Positions 53,812 to 61,890 of a stretch of DNA of 64,000 nt are shown here, piece by piece. Origin of the DNA: Plastoroseomonas hellenica (GTDB lineage Bacteria > Pseudomonadota > Alphaproteobacteria > Acetobacterales > Acetobacteraceae). Numbering within the stretch: position 1 is the stretch's first letter; every line of letters starts with the position of its first letter. Below the pieces are notes generated by a model that saw nothing but the letters and a program-made list of their open reading frames with translations, was not told where the DNA came from and did not search any database. The stretch spans positions 1-64,000 of the forward strand of contig NZ_JAAGBB010000006.1 in NCBI RefSeq assembly GCF_018129085.1, written 5' to 3'. Position numbers and translations under genes: made by a program.

Positions 53812-54444
53812 ATGGATTCAGATGCTGCAGCCGCCGAAAAGGCAATAGGGTTTCTCTCGATAGCGGAGCGCATCAAACGCGAACTTCGCCACTCTTGGCT
53901 GTCAGATGGGCGGCGTGAAAGTGTCGCCGAGCATACTTGGTTTATTGCGCTATTGGCGCTGCTAACGTATCGACGGCTGCAGGAGCCAGTCGCACTGGAG
54001 CGCGTGCTGGCAATGGCAATCGTGCACGATATAGCTGAGGCTGAAGTTGGTGATATACCGTTTTTCGAGCAAAGCGAGCGGAAAACTCGGAAGGCGGCAC
54101 TCGAGCTGGCGGCAATGGACCGAATTTCTTCTCTGCTTCCGGATCCGGAGGGGGCTTTCGTTAGGGAGCTTTGGCTTGAATTCGAGAAGGGGCAGACGAT
54201 AGAGGCAAAGTTTGTTCGGGCGCTCGATCATCTTGAGGTGCAGGCGCAGCACAATCTTGCCGATCTGAATACCTGGGAACCTATTGAGCACGAACTTGTC
54301 TACACCAAAATGGACGACCGTTGTGCTCACGACGAGTTTCTTCAGAAACTTCTCTTGCATGTGCGTGGTGGTGCAGAGCGAAAGATGAAATTGGCCGGGA
54401 TCGATGTTGAGGCGGTAAAATCTAGGATCGCGGAATCGAGGTGA
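53812..54444 (+). CDS. HD-domain phosphohydrolase, YfbR (5'-nucleotidase)-like
   Basis: A protein of about 211 residues. RIKRELRHSWLSDGRRESVAEHTWFIALLALL, then AMAIVHDIAEAEVGDIPFFEQ, and ALDHLEVQAQHNLADLNTW give the H...HD...D metal sites of the HD superfamily in the YfbR/HDDC2 order. YfbR removes phosphate from 5'-nucleoside monophosphates. In this cluster it could release a free C-nucleoside from its monophosphate, a step done by a phosphatase in pseudouridimycin synthesis. TTGGAG lies just upstream; ATG at 53809 is an equal alternative. GC is higher than in the first six genes. Confidence 0.85.
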   Translation: MDSDAAAAEKAIGFLSIAERIKRELRHSWLSDGRRESVAEHTWFIALLALLTYRRLQEPVALERVLAMAIVHDIAEAEVGDIPFFEQSERKTRKAALELAAMDRISSLLPDPEGAFVRELWLEFEKGQTIEAKFVRALDHLEVQAQHNLADLNTWEPIEHELVYTKMDDRCAHDEFLQKLLLHVRGGAERKMKLAGIDVEAVKSRIAESR

Positions 54445-54619
54445 TGGGTACGCTATTCCTTAGAGCCGACATCGTCCGATTGCGTGGCGATCTCAAATGT
54501 AAGGCCCGCAGGTTTCAAACTCGCCAGCACGTGATTTCCCGTTCGCGCCGGTGCCGTTGACGCTGGAACAGTCCCGAGGTGCGCGATTGTTTCCACAACG
54601 AAATCAATGGAGTTTCATC

Positions 54620-55828
54620 GTGCCGCGCCCGCAAATTATCATCCTCTTTGTGCTGCTCGTCACGTCCGTGAGTCAGTCTTTCATATATGCGGTTCTGCCA
54701 TCTAACGGTCGCGCACTCGGCTTATCAGACATTCAGATTGGAGCTATAAGTGCCTTCTCTACAATAGGGTTTATTATTGGCGCGCCGATCCTCGGCGGGT
54801 TAAGTGAGCGGTTCGGTAGAGTGCCGTTTTTGGCATTTGGAATGCTCGCCGGCGCGCTGGTCAATTTGGTTTTCTATGTGGCTATTGGAGCTGGCTTGTC
54901 TGGTTTGATGAGTGTTTTTTCTGTTTACCTGTGTTTGGTTTTTTCGCGCTTATTTCTAAATGTCAGTTGGAGCGGTATGTTTCCCGCAGTGCAGGCCTAC
55001 ACGGCTGATAAGACGACGGATGAGAAGCGCGGTGCGGTTATCGCTATGAACAGCGCCGCGCACGGTGTGGGAGCGGCGGCCGGGCCAATGGTCGCCTTGG
55101 GGCTCGCCGCGCTAAGCCCGCTCGCCCCCTTTCTTGGTGTCGCCTTACTGTCGTTTTTGACCTTCCTGCTCGTCGTCGTTTTCCTCTCCGACGGGGCGAG
55201 AGCATCTGACCGAGGGGCGAAGGCGACCAAGAGGGGCGACGCAGGATTGCTGTGGCGGATTTGGCCCCTGTTGCTGGTTGGTTTTTTGTCGATTCTAGGA
55301 ACTCGAACACTTCAGCAGATGATCGCCTTCCGCGTTCAGGACGAGTTCGCGCTTCCTTACGAGGAAGCGGCGCACATGGCCGGAATTATGCTAGCGGCCC
55401 TTGCGGTTACGATGATCATTGGCCAGATCCTGATTGGATTTAAGATCGTGGATAGGAAGCCGCTAGAGCTCATTCGAATTGGAGGGTGGATGGCTTGTCT
55501 TGGTAGTGTCATGTACACGGCCTGCGGCTTCCTGTCCTCGCTGCCGCATAATGCTCTCTTTCCACTCGAACTTGTGTGCCTGCTTATACTCGGAGCTGGT
55601 CTGGGTTTTGTTGGTCCGGGCGCGGCCGCCCTCGTTACTTTTTCAGCAGGCAAGGAATCTCAGGGGCGCGCAGCGGGATTGTGGAATTCTGCGCAAGTTA
55701 TTGGCCTTATGACCGGACCCATACTCGGGACTGCTCTTTATCAGGTAAATGCAAATTTGCCATTTGTCCTTATATCGGCGATATTCGCCGGCATATTCTT
55801 TGTAGCGCGAATGGGGCTTGTTCGGTGA
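54620..55828 (+). CDS. MFS transporter, probable exporter of the cluster product
   Basis: A protein of about 402 residues with twelve predicted hydrophobic helices. The DHA-type motif A is visible (GGLSERFGRVPFLAFGM), and a later WNSAQVIGLMTGPILGTALYQ segment matches motif C-like export features. GTG at 54620 is chosen because GGAG lies seven bases upstream and the first helix starts soon after; a longer frame begins at 54551. As the last gene of the cluster it probably exports the product and protects the host. Confidence 0.85.
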   Translation: MPRPQIIILFVLLVTSVSQSFIYAVLPSNGRALGLSDIQIGAISAFSTIGFIIGAPILGGLSERFGRVPFLAFGMLAGALVNLVFYVAIGAGLSGLMSVFSVYLCLVFSRLFLNVSWSGMFPAVQAYTADKTTDEKRGAVIAMNSAAHGVGAAAGPMVALGLAALSPLAPFLGVALLSFLTFLLVVVFLSDGARASDRGAKATKRGDAGLLWRIWPLLLVGFLSILGTRTLQQMIAFRVQDEFALPYEEAAHMAGIMLAALAVTMIIGQILIGFKIVDRKPLELIRIGGWMACLGSVMYTACGFLSSLPHNALFPLELVCLLILGAGLGFVGPGAAALVTFSAGKESQGRAAGLWNSAQVIGLMTGPILGTALYQVNANLPFVLISAIFAGIFFVARMGLVR

Positions 55829-55980
55829 GTAGGAACGTCGGTGGCGCCGGAGTTCTCTGCCTGTCGTGGGGGCGGGGACCTTTTCTGCAGCCGCCTCAGT
55901 TTAGCCGGCGCAAATTTCAACGTAAGCGTCAGCTGACGCCCGCCTTGCTCTGATAGGCGATGCTCGCCGATGTGGTGAGC

Positions 55981-56193
55981 ATGACGGATACGATGGCGCC
56001 TGCCACTGAGGCTAAGGACCGCTCATACGACGGTCGTAAGAGTGGTGGTCCTGGCAATGCTGGTGCTGCGGTGGAGGTTCGTGTTCGGGCCGGGCGTCGG
56101 CGGCCGTGGCGGGACGAGGATAAGCTACGGATTGTGCGGGAGACGTTGGCACCTGGCGTGGTGTGCAGGCGGTTGTCTCGCCGCCTTGGCTAG
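55981..56193 (+). pseudogene. IS66 TnpA remnant
   Basis: GRRRPWRDEDKLRIVRETLAPG is the HTH start of IS66 TnpA. The frame stops after about 70 residues and overlaps the truncated mobC-like gene on the other strand. No IS ends were found. Confidence 0.75.
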
Positions 56194-56427
56194 ATCGCGA
56201 AGGCTTTGGCCGAGGTTCGAACGTCCGAGCTGCGCCAGGACGTGAGCGGGGTCGCGAGCGCCAGCCGACGGAGCTGGGACGTGACCCTGCCGAGCGGCCT
56301 GGCCGAACCGCTTCTCCCTGATGCAGTCGCTCAGCGAGCGGCGGCCGGCCCACACCTCAAGGTCCGCGCTCTCCTGGTCTGTTAGCCTGATCGAAAAGGG
56401 CGTTGGCTCCGGTTTGTATGTCGGCAT
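56125..56427 (-). pseudogene. Truncated MobC-like mobilisation protein
   Basis: From ATG at 56427: FSIRLTDQESADLEVWAGRRSLSDCIREKRFG and later ARDPAHVLAQLGRSNLGQSLRDLAKAA match plasmid mobilisation MobC proteins, which bind the origin of transfer with a relaxase. After DLAKAA the sequence is the antisense of the IS66 TnpA remnant, so the original C-terminus has been cut off. No relaxase is present. It is a trace of a mobilisable element. Confidence 0.72.
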
Positions 56428-56657
56428 TCCAATTCCCGCAGAGGGAACCGGACCAGGCAACCGGCAGGGGAAGGGCACGCCGAATGCCGGCGAGGCTTAG
56501 AGTCCGGCCGGTTTCGGCCCGATGTCCCAGGCTCAGTGAATGAAACGGCGCTCAGTTCGCCTCTCCCCGCATCCGCCGCTTCAACAGCCCAGGCGTCCCG
56601 GATTTTCCGGCGGTTCTGGGCTGCTTTGCGTTTGTGGACAGAGCGCCCTCGCGCAAG

Positions 56658-57233
56658 TCAGATCGAGCTGATTAGGCGTTTCTGTCTGCGAGGGTCTGCT
56701 TCCATGTATCCCTGCGTGGTCTCGATCGATCGATGTCCCGCTAAGCGCTGCACATCGCGCAAGCTGCAGCCGACGCGCCATGCATTCTGGGCGGCCGCAG
56801 TAATGAATGTGCGGCGGCCTGAATGGGAGGAGCAGCCTTCCAGACCCAAAGCCCGGAATGCCGCCACGAACCAGTTCACCACCGAGTTTGCCCGTAGTGC
56901 GCCGCCGCGAGCAGAGCAAATGACGGATCCAGCATCGGACCCCAGCGCCTGGAGGCGACGCAGCGCGATCCTAATGTCGGCATGCATCGGGATATATCGC
57001 CCGCCACGCTTCTTCGCGATCGCATCACGGACGGAGATGGTGTCCGAGAGACGACCTCTTGGGTCGAGCACCATGCTCCACTCAAGCTTTGCGATTTCGG
57101 ATGCCCGAAGGCCAGCTTTGAAAGATAGCAGCACCATCGCGACGTCCCTCTCGGGAGAGCTCGTCGAGCTAGCGTAGCGCAGCAGGCGCTTCAGGCACGC
57201 CTCATCCAGCACCTTGGCTTGCCGACCAGGCAT
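56658..57233 (-). CDS. Tyrosine recombinase, catalytic domain only
   Basis: A protein of 191 residues. The catalytic residues are present: Arg in FKAGLRASEIAKLEW, HSGR in CSSHSGRRTFITAAA, His in RLAGHRSIETTQGY and the Tyr of QGYMEAD. The core- and arm-binding domains that normally precede are missing, so it is either a natural short integrase or a truncated one. It resembles integrases of other mobile elements rather than the P4-type integrase at the left end, which suggests a second element merged into the island. Confidence 0.85.
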   Translation of the reverse strand: MPGRQAKVLDEACLKRLLRYASSTSSPERDVAMVLLSFKAGLRASEIAKLEWSMVLDPRGRLSDTISVRDAIAKKRGGRYIPMHADIRIALRRLQALGSDAGSVICSARGGALRANSVVNWFVAAFRALGLEGCSSHSGRRTFITAAAQNAWRVGCSLRDVQRLAGHRSIETTQGYMEADPRRQKRLISSI

Positions 57234-57311
57234 GTTCGGTTCTCTCGTGATTTAGAAGAAGGGAAGTGCGGCAGAGGCCCGTGTGCCGGGATCATCTCGG
57301 CGCGGAAAAGG

Positions 57312-57647
57312 CTAGCACTCTCCGGCCATCATGATCGTGAGCACCCGGTGCGTGACCGTCGGATCCGCCGGATCAATCGAATGCGCGGTGAGGGAGCGGT
57401 CATAGTAATCGATTTTGAAGATCACCCGCTCGCCCAACACCTCGATGATCGCAAAATCATGCTCTCCATGGGGATCATTCCCTCGACCGAAGGCGGCAAA
57501 CTGCTGCACCTGAGCGAGGACTTCATCGCGGAGGCGCGCGCTGAGTGCCTGGACGCCCGCTGTTAGTAGAATGGTTCCGCCGATTCCGTTTATGCGCAGC
57601 TGATCGTTCAGCTCCCTTATTCTCGCCGCTTGGTCGGCCTGACTCAT
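57312..57647 (-). CDS. DUF3768 family protein
   Basis: A protein of 111 residues matching DUF3768: RIRELNDQLRINGIGGTILLTAGVQAL, then NDPHGEHDFAIIEV, FKIDYYDRSL and DPTVTHRVLTIMMAGEC. The family is frequent on alphaproteobacterial plasmids and islands; function unknown. Its start overlaps the stop of the next upstream gene by four bases. Confidence 0.88.
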   Translation of the reverse strand: MSQADQAARIRELNDQLRINGIGGTILLTAGVQALSARLRDEVLAQVQQFAAFGRGNDPHGEHDFAIIEVLGERVIFKIDYYDRSLTAHSIDPADPTVTHRVLTIMMAGEC

Positions 57648-58246
57648 CTGCTGGGCCCCTCGGAAGCGGGCTTCACTGTGCGTACGAAGGCGACGAGTTC
57701 GTCGAGGCGACGTTGCCGCAGGCCCTCTTCGGGCTCATCGGTCCAGTACAATGTCGCGATACCGCTCGCGATGTGCAGCAGGGTCGCTGGCCACCAGCCC
57801 GCGACAAACCCGTTGCTATCAAGGTCGGGAGCGAGGACCTCGTCGCCTTCCCGGGTCAAGCCAGACAGCTCTTCGAGTAGCTGGCGCTTTCTGGACAGAG
57901 TGATGGTGTCCTTGCCGCCGGCATCGCTCGGGTCGAGCCGGGTGTCGTCGACCACCTCCTTCTGCGCGGCTTCGCGAAGGCTCTCCCAGAGCGTGGTGCT
58001 GATGATATGGAGAGCAGGCATCCCGTCAGCTTTCAGTGTCCACGGACGAAGCTGAGTGACCACTGAGATGGCCGCTTCAGATGAGGCAATCAGAATCGAT
58101 GTGTGCAAGTTTTCTTTCACCCATCGGGCGATGCGGATCTCTCCGATCGCAAAGCGCGCTCCCACAGCGCTCTTGCCTTTCTTAAGGATACCAAATACAG
58201 CGAGCACTGGAACGAGAGCAGGCGGCTTCTCTGGCTTCTGCTTCAT
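57644..58246 (-). CDS. Hypothetical protein at the right end of the island
   Basis: A protein of 200 residues from ATG at 58246; GAGGAGG lies five bases upstream, which decides the start over an ATG at 58321. It contains VLAVFGILKKGKSAVGARFA, then WVKENLHTSILIASSEAAIS and LSRKRQLLEELSGLTREGDEVL. It may be a small alpha/beta protein; the GKS triplet is not in a full P-loop. It is cotranscribed with the DUF3768 gene. No family is recognised. Confidence 0.7.
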   Translation of the reverse strand: MKQKPEKPPALVPVLAVFGILKKGKSAVGARFAIGEIRIARWVKENLHTSILIASSEAAISVVTQLRPWTLKADGMPALHIISTTLWESLREAAQKEVVDDTRLDPSDAGGKDTITLSRKRQLLEELSGLTREGDEVLAPDLDSNGFVAGWWPATLLHIASGIATLYWTDEPEEGLRQRRLDELVAFVRTVKPASEGPSR

Positions 58247-58506
58247 AAAAACCTCCTCGAAAAGTGGTGTTTGGCGCGGCAGTGCCGCTGCTATTATTTC
58301 ATAATATTTGCGATGCGTCAACAGTTATTTTTCGTGAGGGTTTCGCTGTATCGAATCAGAGCGGACGCGCCGGCACATCTGTGCGGCGCGGCCGAGACCA
58401 ACCGACGGGTCTGGTTCGACGTCTTCTCGAAGGAAGGCGGCGCTGCCGCCGTTCACGCCGCGCGGTGCTCGGCGTTTGCGGTGATGTCGACTGCCACCGT
58501 TGGCAG

Positions 58507-58533
58507 CTCGGCAACCGGGTACTTGGCCGGGTA
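58507..58533 (+). promoter_or_regulatory. Probable integrase arm-type binding sites, right end
   Basis: CTCGGCAACCGGGTA (58507-58521) is identical to 6505-6519, and a further CCGGGTA lies at 58527-58533, about 70 bases before attR. The same heptamer repeats flank attL on the inner side. Confidence 0.6.
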
Positions 58534-58599
58534 TTTACCGCCCCGGCGCACTGAAATGTTTAAGCAATATCAGTCTGTTACAGGCTTTTTGAGGGCTGA

Positions 58600-58616
58600 C
58601 ACCCCATCCGCCATTG
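58600..58616 (+). other. attR of the island
   Basis: CACCCCATCCGCCATTG, identical to the tRNA-Ser 3' end at 6353-6369. The rest of the tRNA is not repeated here. This marks the right border with the chromosome. Confidence 0.88.
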
Positions 58617-58768
58617 GCCGCTATGGAGGCATGGACGGTCTTCCTATTGAGAGGGGATGACGAGGTTCGATAGGCAATCCGCTTTTCGCAACGCGTCGCT
58701 CGACGACCTCGGCGCCACCGCCCAGATCATCCTGCGTTGCTAGGCACCGGCGTGTTGAACGGGCTCAG

Positions 58769-59080
58769 TCAGTCCGCTTGGGGCCTTCGAAGGTGCTCGG
58801 GCAGTGCCTTGGCATAGCGCTTTCGGTCAGTGGCGTTCATGACGCGAGTGCTCCCCCTCAGACCGACAAAGGCGCCGCTGGCGGGAAGCCAGGTCACGCA
58901 GCCGAGCGTGATGAAATCCGTTCCAGGTTCAATCGAAATAATTATGTATTCCCACAGTGATCCATTTTCTTCGACGGGGAAAATCTCTGCCGCGAAAACG
59001 TCGCCGCTCTGCAGAACGACATTAAACTCGTAACTACAAAGTCCTAGTCTTCGGCTGCCGATAATTTCAAAGATCCCCAT
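58769..59080 (-). CDS. Hypothetical protein just outside the island
   Basis: A protein of 103 residues with a beta-rich centre (LGLCSYEFNVVLQSGDVFAAEIF, then TDFITLGCVTWLPASGAFVGL) and a basic tail. No signal peptide; no family recognised. Its GC is lower than other flank genes, so it may be from an earlier insertion at the same tRNA site. No strong ribosome site is seen. Confidence 0.55.
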   Translation of the reverse strand: MGIFEIIGSRRLGLCSYEFNVVLQSGDVFAAEIFPVEENGSLWEYIIISIEPGTDFITLGCVTWLPASGAFVGLRGSTRVMNATDRKRYAKALPEHLRRPQAD

Positions 59081-59294
59081 GTGGCGAGAAGATTACTTTT
59101 GTGAATAGGGGTCAGCTTTCTGATTTCATGCCGAATCTAGCAGGCGCCCCAACAAGCGGACATAGGACTTCAAGCCAGCCTTCGGCGCCGCTTCACGGTG
59201 CTGCGCAGGTCTGATTCCCGGGCAGGTCCCATGCGGCCTCGGCTGTCCGGAAGCGCTCCGTGCGTCGCTTTCCGGGTATTCGGCAAGCGAGCGC

Positions 59295-60437
59295 TTACCC
59301 GTGCTCCCCGTGCACGGCGGGAGCCGACGAGGCTGTCGCGGCGCGCGCATGCGCGTCCGGGGGATCGAGGCTTAACCTGCCAGACGCCGGCGACAACACA
59401 GCAAGGCGGGCATCCGCCTCCTTGAACGTCACCATTCGATCCGCCTCCTCATCCCAAAGGGCGTAGCGGAAGGCCCGCAGGCCGTCCTTCAGCGTGAGCA
59501 CGTGCACGGAGGCGAATGCCGGGTGCGCCAGATGGCACTCCTCGAGGCGATAGTTCGGCACCCGGGGTGCGAGGTGGTGGATGTGGTGGAAGCCGATGCT
59601 GCCCGTGAACCACTGCAGCAGCCGTGGCAGGCGAAGCAGCGAGCTGCCCTCGATGGCGGCCGTCACCGCGTCCCAGTCATCATGGCGGGCCCAGGATGCG
59701 CCGTCGAACCGATGCTGGAGCGAGAACAGCCACACGCCGGCGATACTCGCCGGTACCATGACGGCCAGCAGCACCAGGGCGACGGGCCAGAAGCCCAGGA
59801 AAAAGCCGAGGCCGCCATAGAGTACGAGGATGGCGAGGTTGGTCATATGCACATTGCGGCGCTCGTTCACCCATGCCGCAGGGGTGTCGAACGGCAGCCG
59901 ATAGACAATGAAGAAGACAATGGGTGGCAACACAAGCAACGCGATGGCGGGGTGGTTCAGCAGGCGGTGCCACCGCCGCTGCCAAGCGCCAAGAGCGCTG
60001 TACTCGGCGACGGTCAGGCAGGTCGAGTAGATGTCGCTCCCGCGACCCTCCCGGCGGTCGAGGTCGTTCCAGGTGCCGTGATGCTGCGCATGCTGGCGCC
60101 GCCAATGGGCATAGGGCGTGAGAGTGAAGAGCGAGCACAGCCGCCCGAGCGCATCATTGGCCCGCCTCGACGGCAGGAAGGACCCGTGGCCGCAATCGTG
60201 TTGGATGATGAAGGTCCGCACCGTCATGCCTGCCGCCGGCAACGCCAGTAGGGGCACCAGCCACCACCAGCCGACGGCGAGGCCGTAATGCATCGCGACC
60301 AGAAGCGCTACGAGCGGTACCAGGGTCGATCCGAGCTGACCGATCGCGGCGCCAGGCATCGCCTGCTGAAATTGAAGCGCGGCCGCGCGCAAGTCTCCTG
60401 CGGCTGCGTTGGAAGCGCCATTCGCCGCGTGAGCCAT
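59295..60437 (-). CDS. Fatty acid desaturase, membrane di-iron type
   Basis: A protein of 380 residues from ATG at 60437 (AGGAG upstream). The three His boxes are HDCGHGS, HAQHHGTWND and HHIHH, and four or more hydrophobic helices surround them (LVPLVALLVAMHYGLAVGWWW, LVLPPIVFFIVYRL). It belongs to the DesA-like group of acyl-lipid desaturases (delta-12 or omega-3 type), which insert double bonds into membrane fatty acids. The C-terminal 45 residues are Ala/Pro-rich. It is host chromosomal by composition. Confidence 0.9.
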   Translation of the reverse strand: MAHAANGASNAAAGDLRAAALQFQQAMPGAAIGQLGSTLVPLVALLVAMHYGLAVGWWWLVPLLALPAAGMTVRTFIIQHDCGHGSFLPSRRANDALGRLCSLFTLTPYAHWRRQHAQHHGTWNDLDRREGRGSDIYSTCLTVAEYSALGAWQRRWHRLLNHPAIALLVLPPIVFFIVYRLPFDTPAAWVNERRNVHMTNLAILVLYGGLGFFLGFWPVALVLLAVMVPASIAGVWLFSLQHRFDGASWARHDDWDAVTAAIEGSSLLRLPRLLQWFTGSIGFHHIHHLAPRVPNYRLEECHLAHPAFASVHVLTLKDGLRAFRYALWDEEADRMVTFKEADARLAVLSPASGRLSLDPPDAHARAATASSAPAVHGEHG

Positions 60438-60510
60438 GGACGTGTCCTGCTCCTGTTGTTCAAATCGCTTCCGACAACCTTCCCGCCGGCAGACCTGCGA
60501 TACGCCTGCT

Positions 60511-60741
60511 TCACTTCGTCTGGTGGCGCCTGTCCGCCTTGACGATCGCATCCTCCGCGCTGATGACGGCATCATCCGGCTTCTGGGGCGGATCTTCCGG
60601 CGGCCTGTCGCGCACCTCCACCTGAGCCTTCAGCCTGGCGACCTCAGCCTGGAGCTTCTCGATGAGAACGATCGCCGCGTCCGCCGTCCGTCGGCTGACC
60701 GGGGCGCTCTTCAACCGCCTGATCACGTCGCGCGTTGTCAT
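60511..60741 (-). CDS. Small coiled-coil protein
   Basis: A protein of 76 residues. AAIVLIEKLQAEVARLKAQVEV forms a Leu-zipper-like helix, followed by a Pro/Asp-rich tail. No family is known to me. It lies upstream of the desaturase on the same strand, with a 73-base gap. Confidence 0.5.
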   Translation of the reverse strand: MTTRDVIRRLKSAPVSRRTADAAIVLIEKLQAEVARLKAQVEVRDRPPEDPPQKPDDAVISAEDAIVKADRRHQTK

Positions 60742-60866
60742 GGCCCGCCTCCACCAAGCCAGTCAGGCCCTGTACTATCGCACACTTATGGTCGCGAAGT
60801 ATTCCAGAGCGTGATGACTTGAGGTGGAATCGCCGAAAAGTCTGAATCATGCGATGAAACAATGGG

Positions 60867-60910
60867 CTGGAGCATGATGCGCGATCGCTTGCGAGCGCAT
60901 CATGCTCCAG
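60867..60910. repeat. 16-bp perfect inverted repeat with 12-base loop
   Basis: CTGGAGCATGATGCGC (60867-60882) pairs with GCGCATCATGCTCCAG (60895-60910). It lies directly after the SDR gene, so it may act as a terminator, but it has no T run. It may also be a dispersed palindromic element of the host genome. Confidence 0.7.
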
Positions 60911-60919
60911 CGCGGCAGC

Positions 60920-61813
60920 TCAGCGTTCGAAATAGCGCGGCCGGTCGATGTCGGCGATGAGGCCAGGCTGGGTCGGCTGCCAGCCCAGCAATGCCCGGGT
61001 CCGCGCGCTGGACGTCGGGGCGTCCATCCCCGCAAACAGCGCGAACCAGCCGAAATGGCCGGCTGCCTCCTCAGGGGATTTGGCGACGACCGGAAGGTTC
61101 AGGCGACGCCCGATCACACCGGCGATGTCCTTGAACGGCACGCCCTCCTCGGCGATCGCGTGATACCGGCCCCCGGCGGCGCGCTGCTCGAGCGCCAGCC
61201 GGTAGACGCGGGCGGCGTCGAGGCGGTGCACCGCGGGCCAGCGATTGCGCCCGTCGCCCAGATGGGCCGCGGCGCCGGCCTCGCGCGCGACGCCGATGAG
61301 GTGTGGGATGAAGCCATGATCGCCATCGCCATGGACCGAGGGGGGGAGGCGGACCACCGAGGCGCGCACCCCGAACGCCGCCAGCGCGTCGGCCGCCGCT
61401 TCCGAAGCGCGGGGATAGGCGGCGGATGGGGAAGGGCCCCGATCCTCCTCCGTCGCGATGCGGCCCGGCGCCAGATGCGCAACCCCCGAGGTCACCAGCA
61501 GCGGGCGATCGGAGCCGGCAAGCCCGGCCCCGAGCGCCTCGATGGCGCGACGGTCCATCGCGCAGTTCTCCGCGAATTGCGAGAAGTCGTGGTTGAAGGC
61601 GGTGTGGATCACGCCATCCGCCACGGCCGCGCCGCGGCGCAGGCATTCGGGATCCTCGAGCGAACCGCGATGGACCTCGGCACCCGCCGCGGCGAGGGCC
61701 GCCGCCCCCGCCTCCGACCGGACGAGGCCGAGCACCTGATGGCCTGCGGCGATCAGGTCCTGGACGACGGCGGAGCCGACGAAGCCGGTCGCGCCGGTGA
61801 CAAAGACACGCAT
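60920..61813 (-). CDS. SDR family NAD(P)-dependent epimerase/reductase
   Basis: A protein of 297 residues. The extended-SDR nucleotide loop is [14 protein letters not shown] (residues 7-20), with [10 protein letters not shown] and [10 protein letters not shown] strands. The usual YxxxK is replaced by a YPRASE segment, which makes it an atypical member. It may bind NADP for reduction of carbonyl compounds. It is divergent from the MmyB-type regulator (77 bases between starts), so that regulator probably controls it. Confidence 0.85.
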   Translation of the reverse strand: MRVFVTGATGFVGSAVVQDLIAAGHQVLGLVRSEAGAAALAAAGAEVHRGSLEDPECLRRGAAVADGVIHTAFNHDFSQFAENCAMDRRAIEALGAGLAGSDRPLLVTSGVAHLAPGRIATEEDRGPSPSAAYPRASEAAADALAAFGVRASVVRLPPSVHGDGDHGFIPHLIGVAREAGAAAHLGDGRNRWPAVHRLDAARVYRLALEQRAAGGRYHAIAEEGVPFKDIAGVIGRRLNLPVVAKSPEEAAGHFGWFALFAGMDAPTSSARTRALLGWQPTQPGLIADIDRPRYFER

Positions 61814-61890
61814 GGGGACAGTCTCCGGTCGTGGTCGGACGCCAGTGCCCCCACAGGGATATCCTGGTAAAGTAGTGACGTTATCGGGGT

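Larger units (their letters stand above)
6353..58616. mobile_element. Genomic island integrated in tRNA-Ser
   Basis: A perfect 17-bp direct repeat, CACCCCATCCGCCATTG, marks both ends: at the tRNA-Ser 3' end (6353-6369) and at 58600-58616. A P4-type integrase starts 170 bases inside the left end, and matching CCGGGTA repeats lie inside both ends. Base composition is patchy and often lower than the flanks, and remnants of IS66, an IS5-type element and mobilisation genes are present. No type IV secretion, phage structural or relaxase genes are seen, so it is not obviously self-transmissible. It may have grown by successive insertions, so not every gene arrived together. Confidence 0.88.

Noticed and set aside
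58621-58768. A second tRNA-Ser fragment beyond attR
   Set aside because: Only the 17-bp core is repeated; no T arm or other tRNA parts are present.
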